Notes under the pieces: generated by a model
Databases searched by the model: none
What the model was told of the DNA's origin: nothing
Seen by the model: only the letters and a program-made list of their open reading frames with translations
Assembly (NCBI GenBank): GCA_002914805.1
Contig: JXTB01000030.1
Span: 1,261,466 to 1,325,465, forward strand
Origin: Parasponia andersonii
Lineage: Eukaryota; Streptophyta; Magnoliopsida; Rosales; Cannabaceae
DNA length: 64,000 nt
Direction of reading: 5' to 3'
Shown here: in pieces, positions 1 through 10,861 of the stretch
Numbering within the stretch: position 1 is the first letter of the stretch
Layout: each line of letters opens with the position of its first letter
Program-made: the position numbers and the translations under genes

Positions 1-174
1 CGGGAAAACTTGCCGAACACGTGGAACGCTCAACACTTGAAAAAGTATCACGTGTAAGACACATGCATATGATGTAAGACCATGTGAATGCTTATATTAT
101 TGAAAAGCTTAAATCCAAAACAGTTCAAGTTCCCTTTTTGCCGTATGGATTCATCTTTTGGATTGCTATGGAAA

Positions 175-486
175 GGGGGTCTGCCCACAGTGGCAGACCC
201 CATGCACTATTCACACATGAGACCCATGTGAACGCTTATATTATTAAAAAGCTTAATTCTAAAATAGGTCAGATCTTCTGCCACACGGAAAAATCATACC
301 AGGTTGCCCTAGAAAACAGTCTACCCACAGTGGCAGACCCCACGTTTTATTTGCACAGGCAAAAAATCATACCGGACTGCTACAGAAAAGGGTCCGCCCA
401 CAGTGGCAGACCCCACGCCTCAGTTGCACAGGCACAAAATCATACCAGGTTGCCACGGAAAAAGGGTCTGCCACAGTTGCGGACCA
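175..486 (+). repeat. Tandem repeat, ~72-bp spacing, hairpin-forming core
   Basis: A short core built as GGGTCTGCC, a spacer of about 6 nt, then GGCAGACCC occurs near 175-200, 318-340, 389-414 and 463-485. The last three copies are about 72 bp apart. The core is its own inverted repeat and would form a 9-bp stem. The sequence around the copies (ending in CAGGTTGCC or similar) is also repeated. A further imperfect duplication links about 84-120 with 226-260. No coding role is visible. Confidence 0.75.
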
Positions 487-509
487 GATGCACTATTCAC
501 GTAATCAAC

Positions 510-1160
510 GATTGTACTATGGGAATCACATCATGCAATAAAATGCTTGCTGATGGCCCGAGAAAACGTACGAAGAAGAAAGAGCTGCGCAACCACAAAC
601 TTGCCAGCAGACCTGGAAAATGATCGTACTATGGGAATCACATCGTGTAATAAAACGTTTGCCGATGGCTTGAGAAAACGTACGAAGAGGAAAGAGCTGT
701 GCAACCAAAAACTTGCCAGTAGACCTCGAAAACGATCGTACTATGGGATTCGCATCGTGGAATAAAATGCTTGCCGATGGCTCGAGAAAACGTATGAAGA
801 GGAAAGAGCTGCGCAACCAAAAACTTGCCAGCAGACCTCGAAAACGGTCGTACTATGGGGATCACGTCACTTGTCGATGACCCGAGAAAATGTACGAAGA
901 AGAAGGAGCTGCGCAACCAAAACTTGCCAGCAGACCTCGAAAACGATCGTACTATGGGAATCACATCGTGCAATAAAATGCTTGCTGATGGCCTGAGAAA
1001 ACGTACGAAGAGGGAAGAACTGTGCAACCAAAAATTTGCTAGTAGTCCTCAAAACGATCGTACTATGGTAATCACATCGCGCAATAAAATGCTTGCCGAT
1101 GACCCGAGAAAACGTACGAGGAGAAAAGGGTTGCGCAACACAAAAGCTTGCCGGCAGACC
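510..1160 (+). repeat. Tandem repeat, six units of ~112 bp
   Basis: The phrase GATCGTACTATGGGAATCAC, with small changes, begins units at about 510, 622, 734, 846, 945 and 1056. Spacings are 112, 112, 112, 99 and 111 bp. Each unit then runs through a segment like AATGCTTGCCGATGGC, AGAAAACGTACGAAGA and CTTGCCAGCAGACCTC. Several reading frames stay open across the array because its period is nearly constant; they are by-products of the repeat and do not look like genes. Confidence 0.9.
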
Positions 1161-1480
1161 CCCTAAGGAACATTTTAGCTATACGAAGAGCTAAAGAAAA
1201 GCAGGGTCGGGATCCACCAGTTGGAAGTGGACCCTCCCTAAGGAACATTTTAGCTATACGAATAGCTAAAGGAAAGCAGCGTCAGGATCCACCCGTTGGA
1301 AGTGGACCCTCCCTAAGGAACATTTTAGTTATACGAATAGCTAAAGGAAAGCAGGGTAAGGAACATTTTAGCTATAGGAATGACTAAAGAAAAGCACGGT
1401 CGGGATCCACCCGTTGGAAGTGGACCCTTCCTAAGGAATATTTTAGCTATACGAAGAGCTAAAGGAAAGCAGGCTCTACC
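1161..1480 (+). repeat. Tandem repeat, ~75-bp units
   Basis: CCCTAAGGAACATTTTAGCT begins units at about 1161, 1236 and 1311. A shortened unit starts near 1356 and another full one near 1431. Each full unit also contains ATACGAATAGCTAAAGGAAA and GGATCCACCCGTTGGAAGTG. The array directly abuts the ~112-bp array but shares no obvious sequence with it, so two independent monomers expanded side by side inside element A. Confidence 0.88.
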
Positions 1481-2134
1481 CGGGGGATGGTTTAATTGCA
1501 CATGGGCAGGAAGTGAATGGATTTGGAGTCTACCCGTCAGAAGTAGTCCAGTACCAGACCAAACGTGAAGACATAAATTAAGATTAAAGTCTATTTATTA
1601 TGTCCTAAAAATATCAAGCGCATGGTCAACAGTGGCGCGTGCTCGTAAGCCCTATTTACGGGAGGCAGGTCACGAATGAACTCGCAAGGAGATATCAGAG
1701 TGGCAGTACCCTGTTTGTTCCCAGTAAGAGCCGAGCCTAGGCCATCTCCTTTATAGCGACGGGTCCAAACAATGATTGACCAATCCCTGGAGCTAGTTTC
1801 GAGCGCGGTCCCATTTGGGGTCGGAGAACTCCAGCCACACGCGCAGGTCGAACTCTGCCAAAATAAGTCATAACAGAAGTTATACCTCCTTAAAACCGGA
1901 TGAGCCAAAGCTCACATCCCTATCTCCGGAACTAATCTTGTCAGTCATAGCTCGAGGAGGACTCACTAATAGTCCAAAATCGTGTCCATCCGAGTCATCC
2001 ATAATTATTTATACAGACGGCTACAACAAGATTTGACTTTACCCCAGATGCGGTCAACAAAGAAAAAGAAAATAGACTAAAGAGAATTGCACTGTTCTTA
2101 TTATTTATACGTAGGGTTACAACGAGGGTCAGCT
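1481..2134. other. Element A internal non-coding stretch
   Basis: This lies between the ~75-bp array and the antisense accessory frame. I see no tandem structure, no recognisable protein and no RNA gene. Short open frames on both strands show no family resemblance. It is most simply the non-coding interior of element A. Confidence 0.45.
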
Positions 2135-2159
2135 TTATAAATGTATAAAATTAGGAACC

Positions 2160-5100
2160 CTAATTACCTCCGGCCAGGGGAGCGCAGCCAGTCCCGGCGC
2201 TTGGACCAGCCTCAGTGGAGGGTGGCATACCAGGGTCGGATTCATCAGTAGATAAAATGACCGCACCAGACCCCTCACTAGTTGAGACCCCAAGACCAGG
2301 CTGACCGCCAGGGGCTTCTGAAGTTTGATCTGGCAGACTAGAAACGGGGATAAGCTCTTTGGCAACAGAGGCGGATGTAGGGGGCCCGTCCTTTTCCGCA
2401 GCAAGCATCTTCAGCACGTCAACGGGGTACGTGATGCTGATCCCATCCCTAAGTTGCTACATGTAGTACTTGACGGAATAGTGGTCTCTCTCGACGCCTT
2501 TCTACTCGTTAAACTGGTCTGGCGTTACTACCTCAGCGTGGCCTTCGAATTCTCTGTTCTCCCAGTCAGACCTGTAACTTTCCGCATAAAGGATATCCAC
2601 CTGCCTCTGGTACCTCGTTTTCAGCTTCACCGTATCCGCCAGCCTATCCCTCAGTGCCACCAGCCTTAGCTCCATTTGCTGCTGCGATAAGTTGACCAAA
2701 AAAGTGTTAATGTTGGCAAGGTCCTCGCCATGTTGCACCCATCAGATTTTTGTGATCCAAGTAGAGATGTTGATTTACCTCGTTGGACCGATCAAGTCTG
2801 CATTATAGGGAGTGGGCCTTTAGCTTAGCTTTCGCCTCGGCTTTCCTCACTTCTTTGGCATCATCGATAGCCCTGTCACAAACGATGAAAGCCAGTCCCA
2901 TCTCTACCCCTGCGCTCTGTAGTTCTTGCTCCTTGACCCTGAGCTCGTTTTGAGCCAGTCTGGTGGCCTCAGATTGAGCAAGTTTGTCGGCCTCCATCTC
3001 GACCAGTCTCGTAGCTAGCTCCTTGCACCTGGTCCTCTCGACACTCAGAGCGTGAGCCACCGCGCTGCTAACCCTTGCCTCATCGAGGCTCCGATATAAA
3101 TCAAAGTCAGTCCTCAACTCGGTAAGGGCGGCCTCGCTGCACTCGGCCAGTGCAGAGCGGGAGTTCAGCTCCTCGGTCAAATCCCTGACATGAGAGGAAT
3201 AGAAAGACCGGATAGCGGCTAGTTGCAAGTTAAACGAAAAAAAGGGGGTCAGCATCTAGCAAGGATGTTGAAAATCGCAGAGGCAACCGAATAAACTAAA
3301 CATGCGCGAAGGTACGGCTGGGGACAAGCTTAACGTTCTCCAAAGAGAGCATTTTCAGCTCCGACTCGACAGCTGGACCTTCTCTTTGGGCGTTGCCCGT
3401 GCCTGAGGAACGCGGCTCTGCCCCGCCAACCATGAGGGCACCCTCTCCCCCAGCTGGGCATGCCTCCGAAGCAGTGGTGGCAGGGGCAAAGGAAAGCTGG
3501 GCGTCGCCGAGCGCACAGCCGACGGTGGCAGGGGGCGGCACATCCTCGGCAGAAGACACCACGGCAGCCCCTGCTATGTTAGCAATCTCGGTTGCCGTCC
3601 CCCTTGGAACACCACCCAAGTGTGATTTTTCGGTCTTATCTTGACCATTCCCTTCTGACGGGCCACTATGCACGGACCTTCTTCTCCTCAGGAGAGTCAA
3701 CGTGGCCCCATCATCATTACTGTCAGAAGAAGGGGTGACCTTTCCCCTCTTCTCCGCCGGGGCCTCTATTCTTTGGATGAGCCGACCTCGTAACGCCGTT
3801 TTATTGGGACCGGAGGAGGGGAAGACAGCCGAGATTTCAACCTCGGAGCCCCCCCACTGAGCTCGGCAATCTCCCTACCAAGGCAAGCAGCACTCGACCC
3901 CGCGCTTGTTTTCAAACCAGAGTCGGGGGAGGAAGAGGTTGGCACAGCAGACCCCTCAGGTAGACCCAGGGGCATCCCCTTGCCATGTACGGCCCGTGTG
4001 GCCGGCGTCTCCCCAGACAGAGGTCCGCTTACTCCGGAGCGGGGGACCACGGGCACTTCATCCTTTAAAGGCACCACGATACGACGACCAGTAGTTGCCT
4101 TGGGGCGAGCCTTATGCCCAGCAGTACCCCCCTTGACGGGGAAGGGGTTTGCCGATGGGCTCGTCTCAGAACCTGTAAAAAACAAGCAACATGTTTCGAT
4201 CACGGTCATAACCCGATCGACGAAGCTCAAGGATGTGGAAATGAACCCACCTCTAGCACTCTTAGGGGCAGCGGATTCTTCCCTACGGAGCCTGATGCAC
4301 TCTTCGGCCACGAGCCTCATGGCCTCTTCAAGCTCGTGGCTAGTCGGCGCCACCAGGTCGTTGGAGCCCGCCAACTGGCTTGAAGCCGTAACCTGACGAC
4401 CCTCCATAGCGATTCGATCGTGCTTGTCACGACAGAATTGGTTCAGGGCAGAGGCATCAAGTCGGCTCTGCAGGTGCTTTGTGATGACCCAGGTGTCCAG
4501 GGGGAAAGGAAGGTATGAGACCATCCTGGGCATCTTATTCATCACCTAAGGGTTGAGGGCGGCCTGAATATGCCAGCAGTCCCAAGGAGATTCGAAGATA
4601 ACGATCCCTTCCAGGCCTTTGAGTCGCCCTGCCGACAAATACGGCTCGAACCTGTTTTCTTCTGCAGAGGCTGCACAAGACAAAATAACGTGAGCAATAA
4701 CAGACGAGGAGAATGCAGACCCGAAAACCACGACCTAGCACTTACTCTGCAGGAAAACTGAGGGAATTTGGAAATAATCTCCATTCACCCAAAGGGAGCA
4801 CCACGCCCTTCCAACGGCGTATAGCCTAGAGTGGGAGTCCCATTGCTTGTCTGACCTCGGCAAGTCCCAGAAGATGTGACGTCCTGGGAGCGGTTGGAGG
4901 TAAAAGGTGGGGTAGGAACTTTTTTTGGGGATGAGGGTGAGTTTGTAAGCATAAAAGACCATCTCTAGGTCGATATGCAGGTTATAAAGAACTGACAGGG
5001 CAGAGAGCCCCATCAGATTCTTGACTCCGTTTACATTTAACTGTATCGGGTGGATCCCTGTCAAAGTAAAAAATTGGTTGATCAGAGGAGGAAGAGGGAA

Positions 5101-5307
5101 TCGCAGCAATTCCAGATCTTTTCTCCCCAAAATAATAGAGCCTTCGGGGGCAAAGGGACGTAGATACCAGTCCACGGGGCGCTCAACCCTTTGAAGCGTG
5201 ACTCCGCCAGGGAAGCAGAGTTGTCTTCTCAGTGAATCTAACTTCGAGTCTGCAACGAGGTGCAATTCCTGATCTTGATTTGAGGCCATTGTTCTGGACA
5301 CAATCAA
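2160..5307 (-). mobile_element. Antisense accessory reading frame of element A (fossil)
   Basis: Reading leftward, a protein-like sequence starts near 5290. The first ~180 codons resemble the plant 'putative gypsy-type transposon' domain (Pfam PF04195 type): FPGGVTLQRVERPVDWYLRP near the start, then LINQFFTLTGIHPIQLNVNG, then WDLPRSDKQWDSHSRLYAVG. Coding-like pieces continue near 4545-3766 (charged, then Ser/Pro-rich), 3700-3296 (low complexity) and 3255-2803 (Ala/Glu/Leu-rich, strongly coiled-coil-like), with more to about 2160. Related genes are usually spliced, and plausible splice sites separate the pieces. It is opposite in strand to the LTR downstream. It is a broken copy with several interruptions, and its function is unknown even in intact elements. 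Confidence 0.62.
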
Positions 5308-5578
5308 AAGAGCAAAAGTCTCTAAAGAGGGGGAAGTCGGAAATCCTAGGATTTTACGAGGTTAGAATAATTGAAGATTTTAGTAAAGTAGCAAACGAGC
5401 ATAAGTGCGGCTTTTATAAAGAGGGAGCCGAAGAATTTTTCTGAAAAAAGGCAGAGCAAGGGAGACCGAACCGTTGGAACTTTGAAATTTAAAAAAAAAT
5501 TTGTGACATGGGATGGCGCGCCTTCGCATCGGCAAAGAGGAGCCACATGTATCCCTCAAATTGGAAGAACGGAGAAAC

Positions 5579-5630
5579 AATTTCCCCACTTGATGGATAT
5601 GAATCCATCAAGTAGGGAAATGGGGGTAGT
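5579..5630 (+). promoter_or_regulatory. Polypurine tract with overlapping long hairpin
   Basis: The polypurine tract AGTAGGGAAATGGGGGTAGT (5611-5630) lies directly before the LTR start TGTGGG, where plus-strand priming would occur in this family. The 20 bases at 5579-5598 and the 20 at 5603-5622 are near-perfect reverse complements (18 of 20 by eye), separated by a 4-nt loop. The left half of the polypurine tract is therefore one arm of a hairpin. Confidence 0.7.
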
Positions 5631-6455
5631 TGTGGGACCTGTTCACAAATCATACACCATGTGGACGATTAAGTGGCAGAACAGGTCACAAATAGGGCAC
5701 ATCATCCGACATGTGTCGAGAGTGACTAGATAAAAGGCCACGCGAGTCGCACGTGGTACCACATTGGCCATTGAGCTGTCCGAGGTTAGGGTTAAGCCCA
5801 TTCCAGACCCTGGATGGACTCGGCCCAGTCTGATTCTTACCTCGACAGCTGGGGGTTGGAAGCCCCAAGGGTCTTCCACCAGAGTACAATGGAAAGCAAC
5901 TCACAGCTCCAGACCCAGACAGAGCATTTAATACGATCTTGAGTAGGTGTGCTCAGGGGGCAAGCCGTCCTGACAGAACGGTGATTTGTCCAAATCTTGC
6001 CCCTGACAGACTCGAGCCATAGGGGACGGCAGAAACTAGGCTATATCGGTGCAGAGGGGATCACGGTAATCTCGGCCCGTGACCTTTGGAGTAAGTCTTG
6101 ACGAAAAAGGTATTTGGTCCTGAGATTGAGAACAGGAGGTTCAAAATGTCAGGACTATATATATATGAGCCATGCGTTCCCAAAGAAGGCATGTACGCGT
6201 ACAAAAAGAAATATTTAAATGTTTACAAGCAAGAAACAAAGATATACTCATATAGAACTAAATCCTTGCTATCTGGAATCAAAGAAAGACCACTGACTTA
6301 AGCATCGGAGAATCTTTGCAGGTGGCCACCCCCGCCTCTCCAACCCTGCCTGAAGTTCAGAGCACTTTAGAATAGCAAGAACACGTGGACAGTTGGAGGA
6401 CACAGCATCAGCGGTTCAGAAACACGTGGACGGCTGGTGAGAAACTGATCCAATA
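5631..6455 (+). mobile_element. 3' LTR of element A (~825 bp)
   Basis: It begins TGTGGGACC right after the polypurine tract and ends near CCAATA, the slightly decayed counterpart of CCAACA in the 61615 copy. A TATA-like ACTATATATATATGAG lies near 6152. Downstream come GACTTAAGCATCGGAGA, CAGGTGGCCACCCCCGC and AACACGTGGAC, all shared in order with the LTRs at 10862-11653 (reverse) and 61615-62424. No primer-binding site follows, as expected for a 3' LTR. Confidence 0.82.
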
Positions 6456-7399
6456 CTTAACAGCAGAGGGGATGGCCAAAATATCATGGCCGTTTGATTA
6501 AAAACCTAATGGCATGTATCACAAATCATGATGCTTCCGTTAGTGCATCAATGGGCACCGAACTGTGATTGGATTGATATTACCTTTCAACCGTCTTAAA
6601 GCCAATCTAAATCGGGATAAATCTTGAAGGGAACTTGTTTACATCTTATACAAAAATTAGGGCAATAGGTTTTTATTCAATTTATTTACCTTTTTTAGAT
6701 TGTAGAATTAATAAAAGAAAAATAAATAAATTCATTTCCCATATTCATATTAATAAGATTTATAGTATTGAGGCTCGTGCCATTGGGAGGGAGAGTTGCT
6801 CATTGCAATATATAAAAGAATAATAATGTAATGTTTTCCTTTTATATTCTTTGGGAGGGCATTGAGTTAATTGATCCAACTGTTCTATGTTTTTTTGTTT
6901 TTTGTTTTTTTAATGGAACTGTTCTCTGTTTTTGTTGAATAGAAAAAAAAAAAAAAACATATTTATAGAGTACGAGGCTAACCAGATCATGAGATCTGAG
7001 TTTGTTCCTAGAAACTAGGTAGGGGAATAAAATCGAAAGGAAATGAGAATTAAGATTTTCTTCTATTCACGTGTTTATTTATTTGGAGTAAATTATTTTA
7101 AAAATCATATAGTCCAATTTTAAAAGAATGACTCATTTTTTAATTCCTTTTTATTTTTTTTTAAATACATTTCTTTTTTGTCTTTTCATTATGGATCAGT
7201 AATTAAAATTTAAATAACCTGATGGCATAAGGAGGATGATACAACTCAACATGAAACTACAATTTAAATAACAAATCGAAATAAAATATAATAATATGAA
7301 ATGTTCAATGCTCCTCCTCAAGTTTGTGCAAATATTTTGGGATTAAGTATATAATTATCACTTTTTTCAAATATTTAACTAAATTTACTACTATTATTA
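6456..7399. other. AT-rich intergenic DNA, no gene seen
   Basis: Low-GC sequence with poly-A and poly-T runs (for example near 6890-6955 and 7140-7180). I see no coding region, RNA gene or clear element end. The first bases after the LTR should carry the element A target-site copy, which cannot be confirmed because the other end is outside the window. Confidence 0.5.
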
Positions 7400-7705
7400 G
7401 ATTCTATCACTTTTAAGAGAGAATTAGTCAAGAATTCATCTCTGTCAAGAATCCATTAATAATCTATCAAGATTACTACTGACGTTAAAAATTTGTCAAG
7501 AATCAATCAAGATTGTCAATAATCCGTCAAGAATTCATCAAGAATCCATCAAGATTATCAACAAAGTCAAGAATCCATTAAGAATCTATCAAGATCGTTA
7601 AGAATTCGTCAAAAATTCATCAAAAATATATCAATAACGTTGCTGACGTCAAGAATCTTTTAAGAATCCGTCAAGATCATCAGGATTTTGTCAAGAATTT
7701 ATTTT
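7400..7705. repeat. Imperfect short tandem tract, GTCAAGAATCCATCAAGATT type
   Basis: Variants of TCAAGAATCCATCAAG recur many times over about 300 bp with irregular spacing (AGTCAAGAATTCATC, GTCAAGAATCCATTAA, CGTCAAGATCATCAGG and so on). The period drifts around 10-15 bp. Stops fall in all frames, so this is a decayed minisatellite-like tract, not a coding repeat. Confidence 0.7.
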
Positions 7706-7834
7706 AAAACAATGAAATGGTGGTGAATTTAATTAATGCGGGAAAAAAGTGGTATACAACTAATTTTTTCAATATTTTGATCATGCCTTGTCAAGTCCAC
7801 AAAGCCGTCTTTGCAAGACTTTAATTAGAATATC

Positions 7835-8639
7835 TAGGGGTGCACAAATAACGATCAACCTGCACAATCCGACCTAAAATAGGCTAAAAGATGAGTCTGT
7901 CTAAAAAGACTCAATTCAGTAGTTGCATACCTTAGCTCGACCAATCAAGAGCCGAAAATGAGTTTAGGCTTTCTTACACTATACTGGGCCAACCCGACTT
8001 GTACATCTGATTTATTAAAAATTACTATTTTTATAGAAAATATATAAGCATATACTTTAGAACCCTAATTTCTTCCTATCTAGTATCGGTCGCGTCTCAC
8101 CCCTCCCTTCTTCTCCTCTAATTTTTCCCTAAAAATTTGAGATAATAGACCCTAATCTACCACCAATGTAGCTCCACAATCCATTTTTTCTTTCTTAATC
8201 TTTCTCAACAAAGGAATTAAAGGTGTCATATTCATTTCTTTGATTTTCTCTTGATCTCTTTTAATTTTTTCGTGTTTGAACTTTGACTCTCTCTCTCTCT
8301 CTCCCTCTCTCTTCTTTTTCTAATTCAGATAAATGTTTAGTCTGTGTTTGATAATCTCTACTTAGCCTTAGGGTCTAGTGCCACTAAGTTCTGAAAGAAT
8401 GAAGAAAAAGTCTAGTACCATTCAATTCTGAAGAGTTAAAAACATGCTAGAAAATGAAGGCTCACAAACCGTCTACCCAACCCAACCCAAACTGGGCCAC
8501 AAAGTTGGCCATAGAGTCAATTTTGTGGGCCTTAAAATCTTGGACGACCCATAATTTTCATGGGCCAATAACTTCGGCCCGCCCCCTCCCAAAAAAAAAT
8601 ACCCTCTAACCTGGTCAACCCAACCTGTATATACCCTTA
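7835..8639. mobile_element. Non-autonomous hAT-like DNA element
   Basis: The left end TAGGGGTGCACAA resembles a plant hAT terminus, and the right end reads TATATACCCTTA, an imperfect inverse (about 8 of 12 matching). Both subterminal regions carry Gly/Pro-type GGCC and CAACCCGAC motifs in opposite orientation, as in the larger hAT at 23925-25881. The flanking 8-mers AGAATATC and GGAATATT share the core GAATAT, a plausible worn target-site duplication. The interior has no transposase; it holds a (CT)n run near 8290. Moderate confidence only, because the termini are imperfect. Confidence 0.5.
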
Positions 8640-8689
8640 GGAATATTAGCAACTTGCTGACTTGTAGGAACCTACACAATGCCTATTAT

Positions 8690-9606
8690 GCCCACTTTCT
8701 ATCTTCTACTTGATAAAATGCCCATCCATTTCAATGTGATTGGTCTTTTCATTACGAATAGGACTATCTGCTATGTTAATGGTAGTTCTGTTGTCACAGT
8801 AAAGCATTATTGGATAGGTATTAGAAATTCCCAGTTCTTTTAATGATCTCTTTAACCAAATGAACTCACACATTTCTTGAGCAAGTGCCTTGGACTTGGC
8901 TTCAACACTATTCTAAGCCACAACAGCCTCCTATTTTTTACTCCTGCGGTTTAACAAATTTCCCCCAATCATTGTATTGTAACTTGAGGTGGAACTCCCC
9001 ATCATTTATCTATGCTTAGTTAGCATCGAAGAGGGTTTCAACACTCCTCTATTTATTTTCCTGAAAAAAAAAAACCCTTTACCAAGAGTCTTGAGATATC
9101 TTAGGATTTTATACACATGTTCTAAATAAAAATCATATGGAAAATGCATATATTGGCTCACCACTCATAGCAAATTCAGTATCAAGTTTAATGTAAGAGT
9201 AATCGATGAGTTTTGCCAACTAATCTTTTGTATCTCCCCCTATCTATAGGATTTCCTCCACCATCTTTTCCCAGTATTTGATTGAAATCCATAGGAGATT
9301 CAACTGGTTTGCACCCATAATTTTGGTTTTTCTCATAAAGTCTATGTTGTATTTCTTTTGTGAGATAGAAATACCTCATTTTATTCTAGCAATCTCCGTC
9401 CCAAGAAAGTACTTCAAGTGACTAAGATTTCTAATCTCAAAATCTTTGGGCAATGCCCTTTTTAATTTCTCTATTTCCTCTAAATCATAACTAGGCAAAA
9501 TAATATCATCATCATATATGCTCAGAATAGTTAACTTCCCATTTGTAGATTGTTTGAAAAACAATGTATATGTTTGTACTTGAAAATAGTGATTTGGAAT
9601 AGGCAC
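8690..9606 (-). mobile_element. Ty1/copia pol fragment (reverse transcriptase to RNase H), fossil
   Basis: On the minus strand, from about 9606 leftward, the translation matches the copia reverse-transcriptase end: IYDDDIILPSYDLEEIEKLK, then LPKDFEIRNLSHLKYFLGTE, then the connection segment GCKPVESPMD and RYKRLVGK. Further left (about 8990-8700) come RNase H-type words such as LYCDNRTTINIADSP and HIEMDGHFIK. Only the 3' part of pol is present, without gag, integrase or recognisable LTRs. It is a broken, old fragment that stops sharply near 9610. Confidence 0.85.
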
Positions 9607-9610
9607 GAGT

Positions 9611-10861
9611 ATTTTAAGAATATTGTCATTATAAATACTATTTAGAATATTTTTAATATTCGGTTTATTTTAATTTTGAATAATAAGATTTGCGTTTCTT
9701 GTTTCTACAAGTTTCAAGAATATGTCTGCCATTTTTAGTTTTGTCAATTGTTTATGTAAAGGTAGGCCTAGTTATTTAATTATTTTTTAGACTATAAATG
9801 ATGAAATATTGAATAATTATTGAGTTTTTTTCCTTTATAATTTTTCTTTTCTCTCTAAGTTCCATCTAATTGTCCATCTATTCTCTTTCTCTTCTACCAA
9901 TTTATCTATTTTCAGTTTGAATTCTTTTCTTTTTGTCTAATTTCTTGCTATTCTACCAATTTTTTTTTTTACTTTTTATCTTATTTTACATTAATTGATA
10001 TCAGAGATATTATTAGTTTCTCTACCTAATTTAAATTGCTATTTTTTTTTTTACTATTGAAAATCCACCAAAAATCTTCTTTTCTCTATCCTAGCTATTT
10101 TTCTTGAATTTTCGTATTTAAAAAGGAAAAAAAATTATTGTTATTCTAGAAAAGTTGCTGCCACCATCCAAAGAAAGAAGAAGAAGAAATTTCCAACGCT
10201 AGGTTTAGAAGTTCGTATCAACCACCCACTACCTTGCCCATAATACTCTCAAAGCAAAAACCATCTATTCTCAGGTTCCTTCATTGTTGCACCCATAGCC
10301 GGAGAATGCATATCGAGGCTTGTGCTATGAAGACTCCATCTTCGTCACATTTTTTCCTCACTTCCAACTTTGAATCTGCCACCCCAGTTCCATACTAACA
10401 TTTTTCTCACTAGTGTTCCATGTTCCAAGTCATCGTTTCAAATCAAGCATTCAGATCTAATTCCAAAACAACTTATTCTGCAATTTTTTTTGGTAAATTT
10501 GCTCATGATTTGTTGAACTTTGCAAAAAATCTCCTAAGTGAAATTCGCAATTTTACTCTAGATTTGAAGATCTTTACGTCCATGCCCTTGGTCACTTAGG
10601 GTAATGATTTCTGCCCTTGAAACTATTTTCTATGGTCTTATTAGTTGAAAAATCAAATAATATGCTTTTTGAACTAATCTAATCCATTAGTTATGATTTT
10701 TCTAATTAATTTTTATCAATATAATTGTCAGATGCCATGTTATTATGTCATATCATGACCACTACTACTATGCCCAATATTAACATCCTTGGCCACTAAA
10801 ACTAAATGTTCACCGTCTTAACAATGTAGTGTTAGTCATATTTGCAATATTGACCAATCCA
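9611..10861. other. AT-rich DNA with LTR-like composition, no gene
   Basis: A phrase near 9638-9665 (ACTATTTAGAATATTTTTAA, then GGTTTATTTTAATTTT) recurs in the same orientation near 12275-12320. Downstream are a TATA-like ACTATAAATGATG near 9790 and pyrimidine-rich sequence to about 10140. This could be one terminus of an unrecognised retroelement whose other terminus is near 12270. No coding region is visible. Confidence 0.35.

Larger units (their letters stand above)
1..6455 (+). mobile_element. Ty3/gypsy Tat-lineage LTR element A, 3' half only
   Basis: The order of parts fits the 3' end of a plant Tat-lineage element lying on the + strand: tandem-repeat-rich non-coding DNA, a long antisense accessory reading frame, a polypurine tract, then an LTR. 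The LTR at 5631-6455 is clearly related to the one at 61615-62424, which is followed by a Tat-type primer-binding site and gag, so the family call rests partly on that copy. The gag-pol half would lie left of the window. Antisense accessory frames between pol and the 3' LTR are known in this lineage (maize Grande is one example), and tandem repeats are known in the 3' non-coding region of related elements. The element is an old, broken copy. Confidence 0.72.

Noticed and set aside
84-1568. Several open frames on both strands across the left tandem arrays
   Set aside because: They stay open only because the repeat period and composition favour it. The translations repeat the same words (GITSCNKMLADG, KGKQRQDPPVGSGPS) and match no family I know.
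7400-7705. CRISPR-like array
   Set aside because: The repeats are short, variable and irregularly spaced without unique spacers, and the DNA is plant nuclear.
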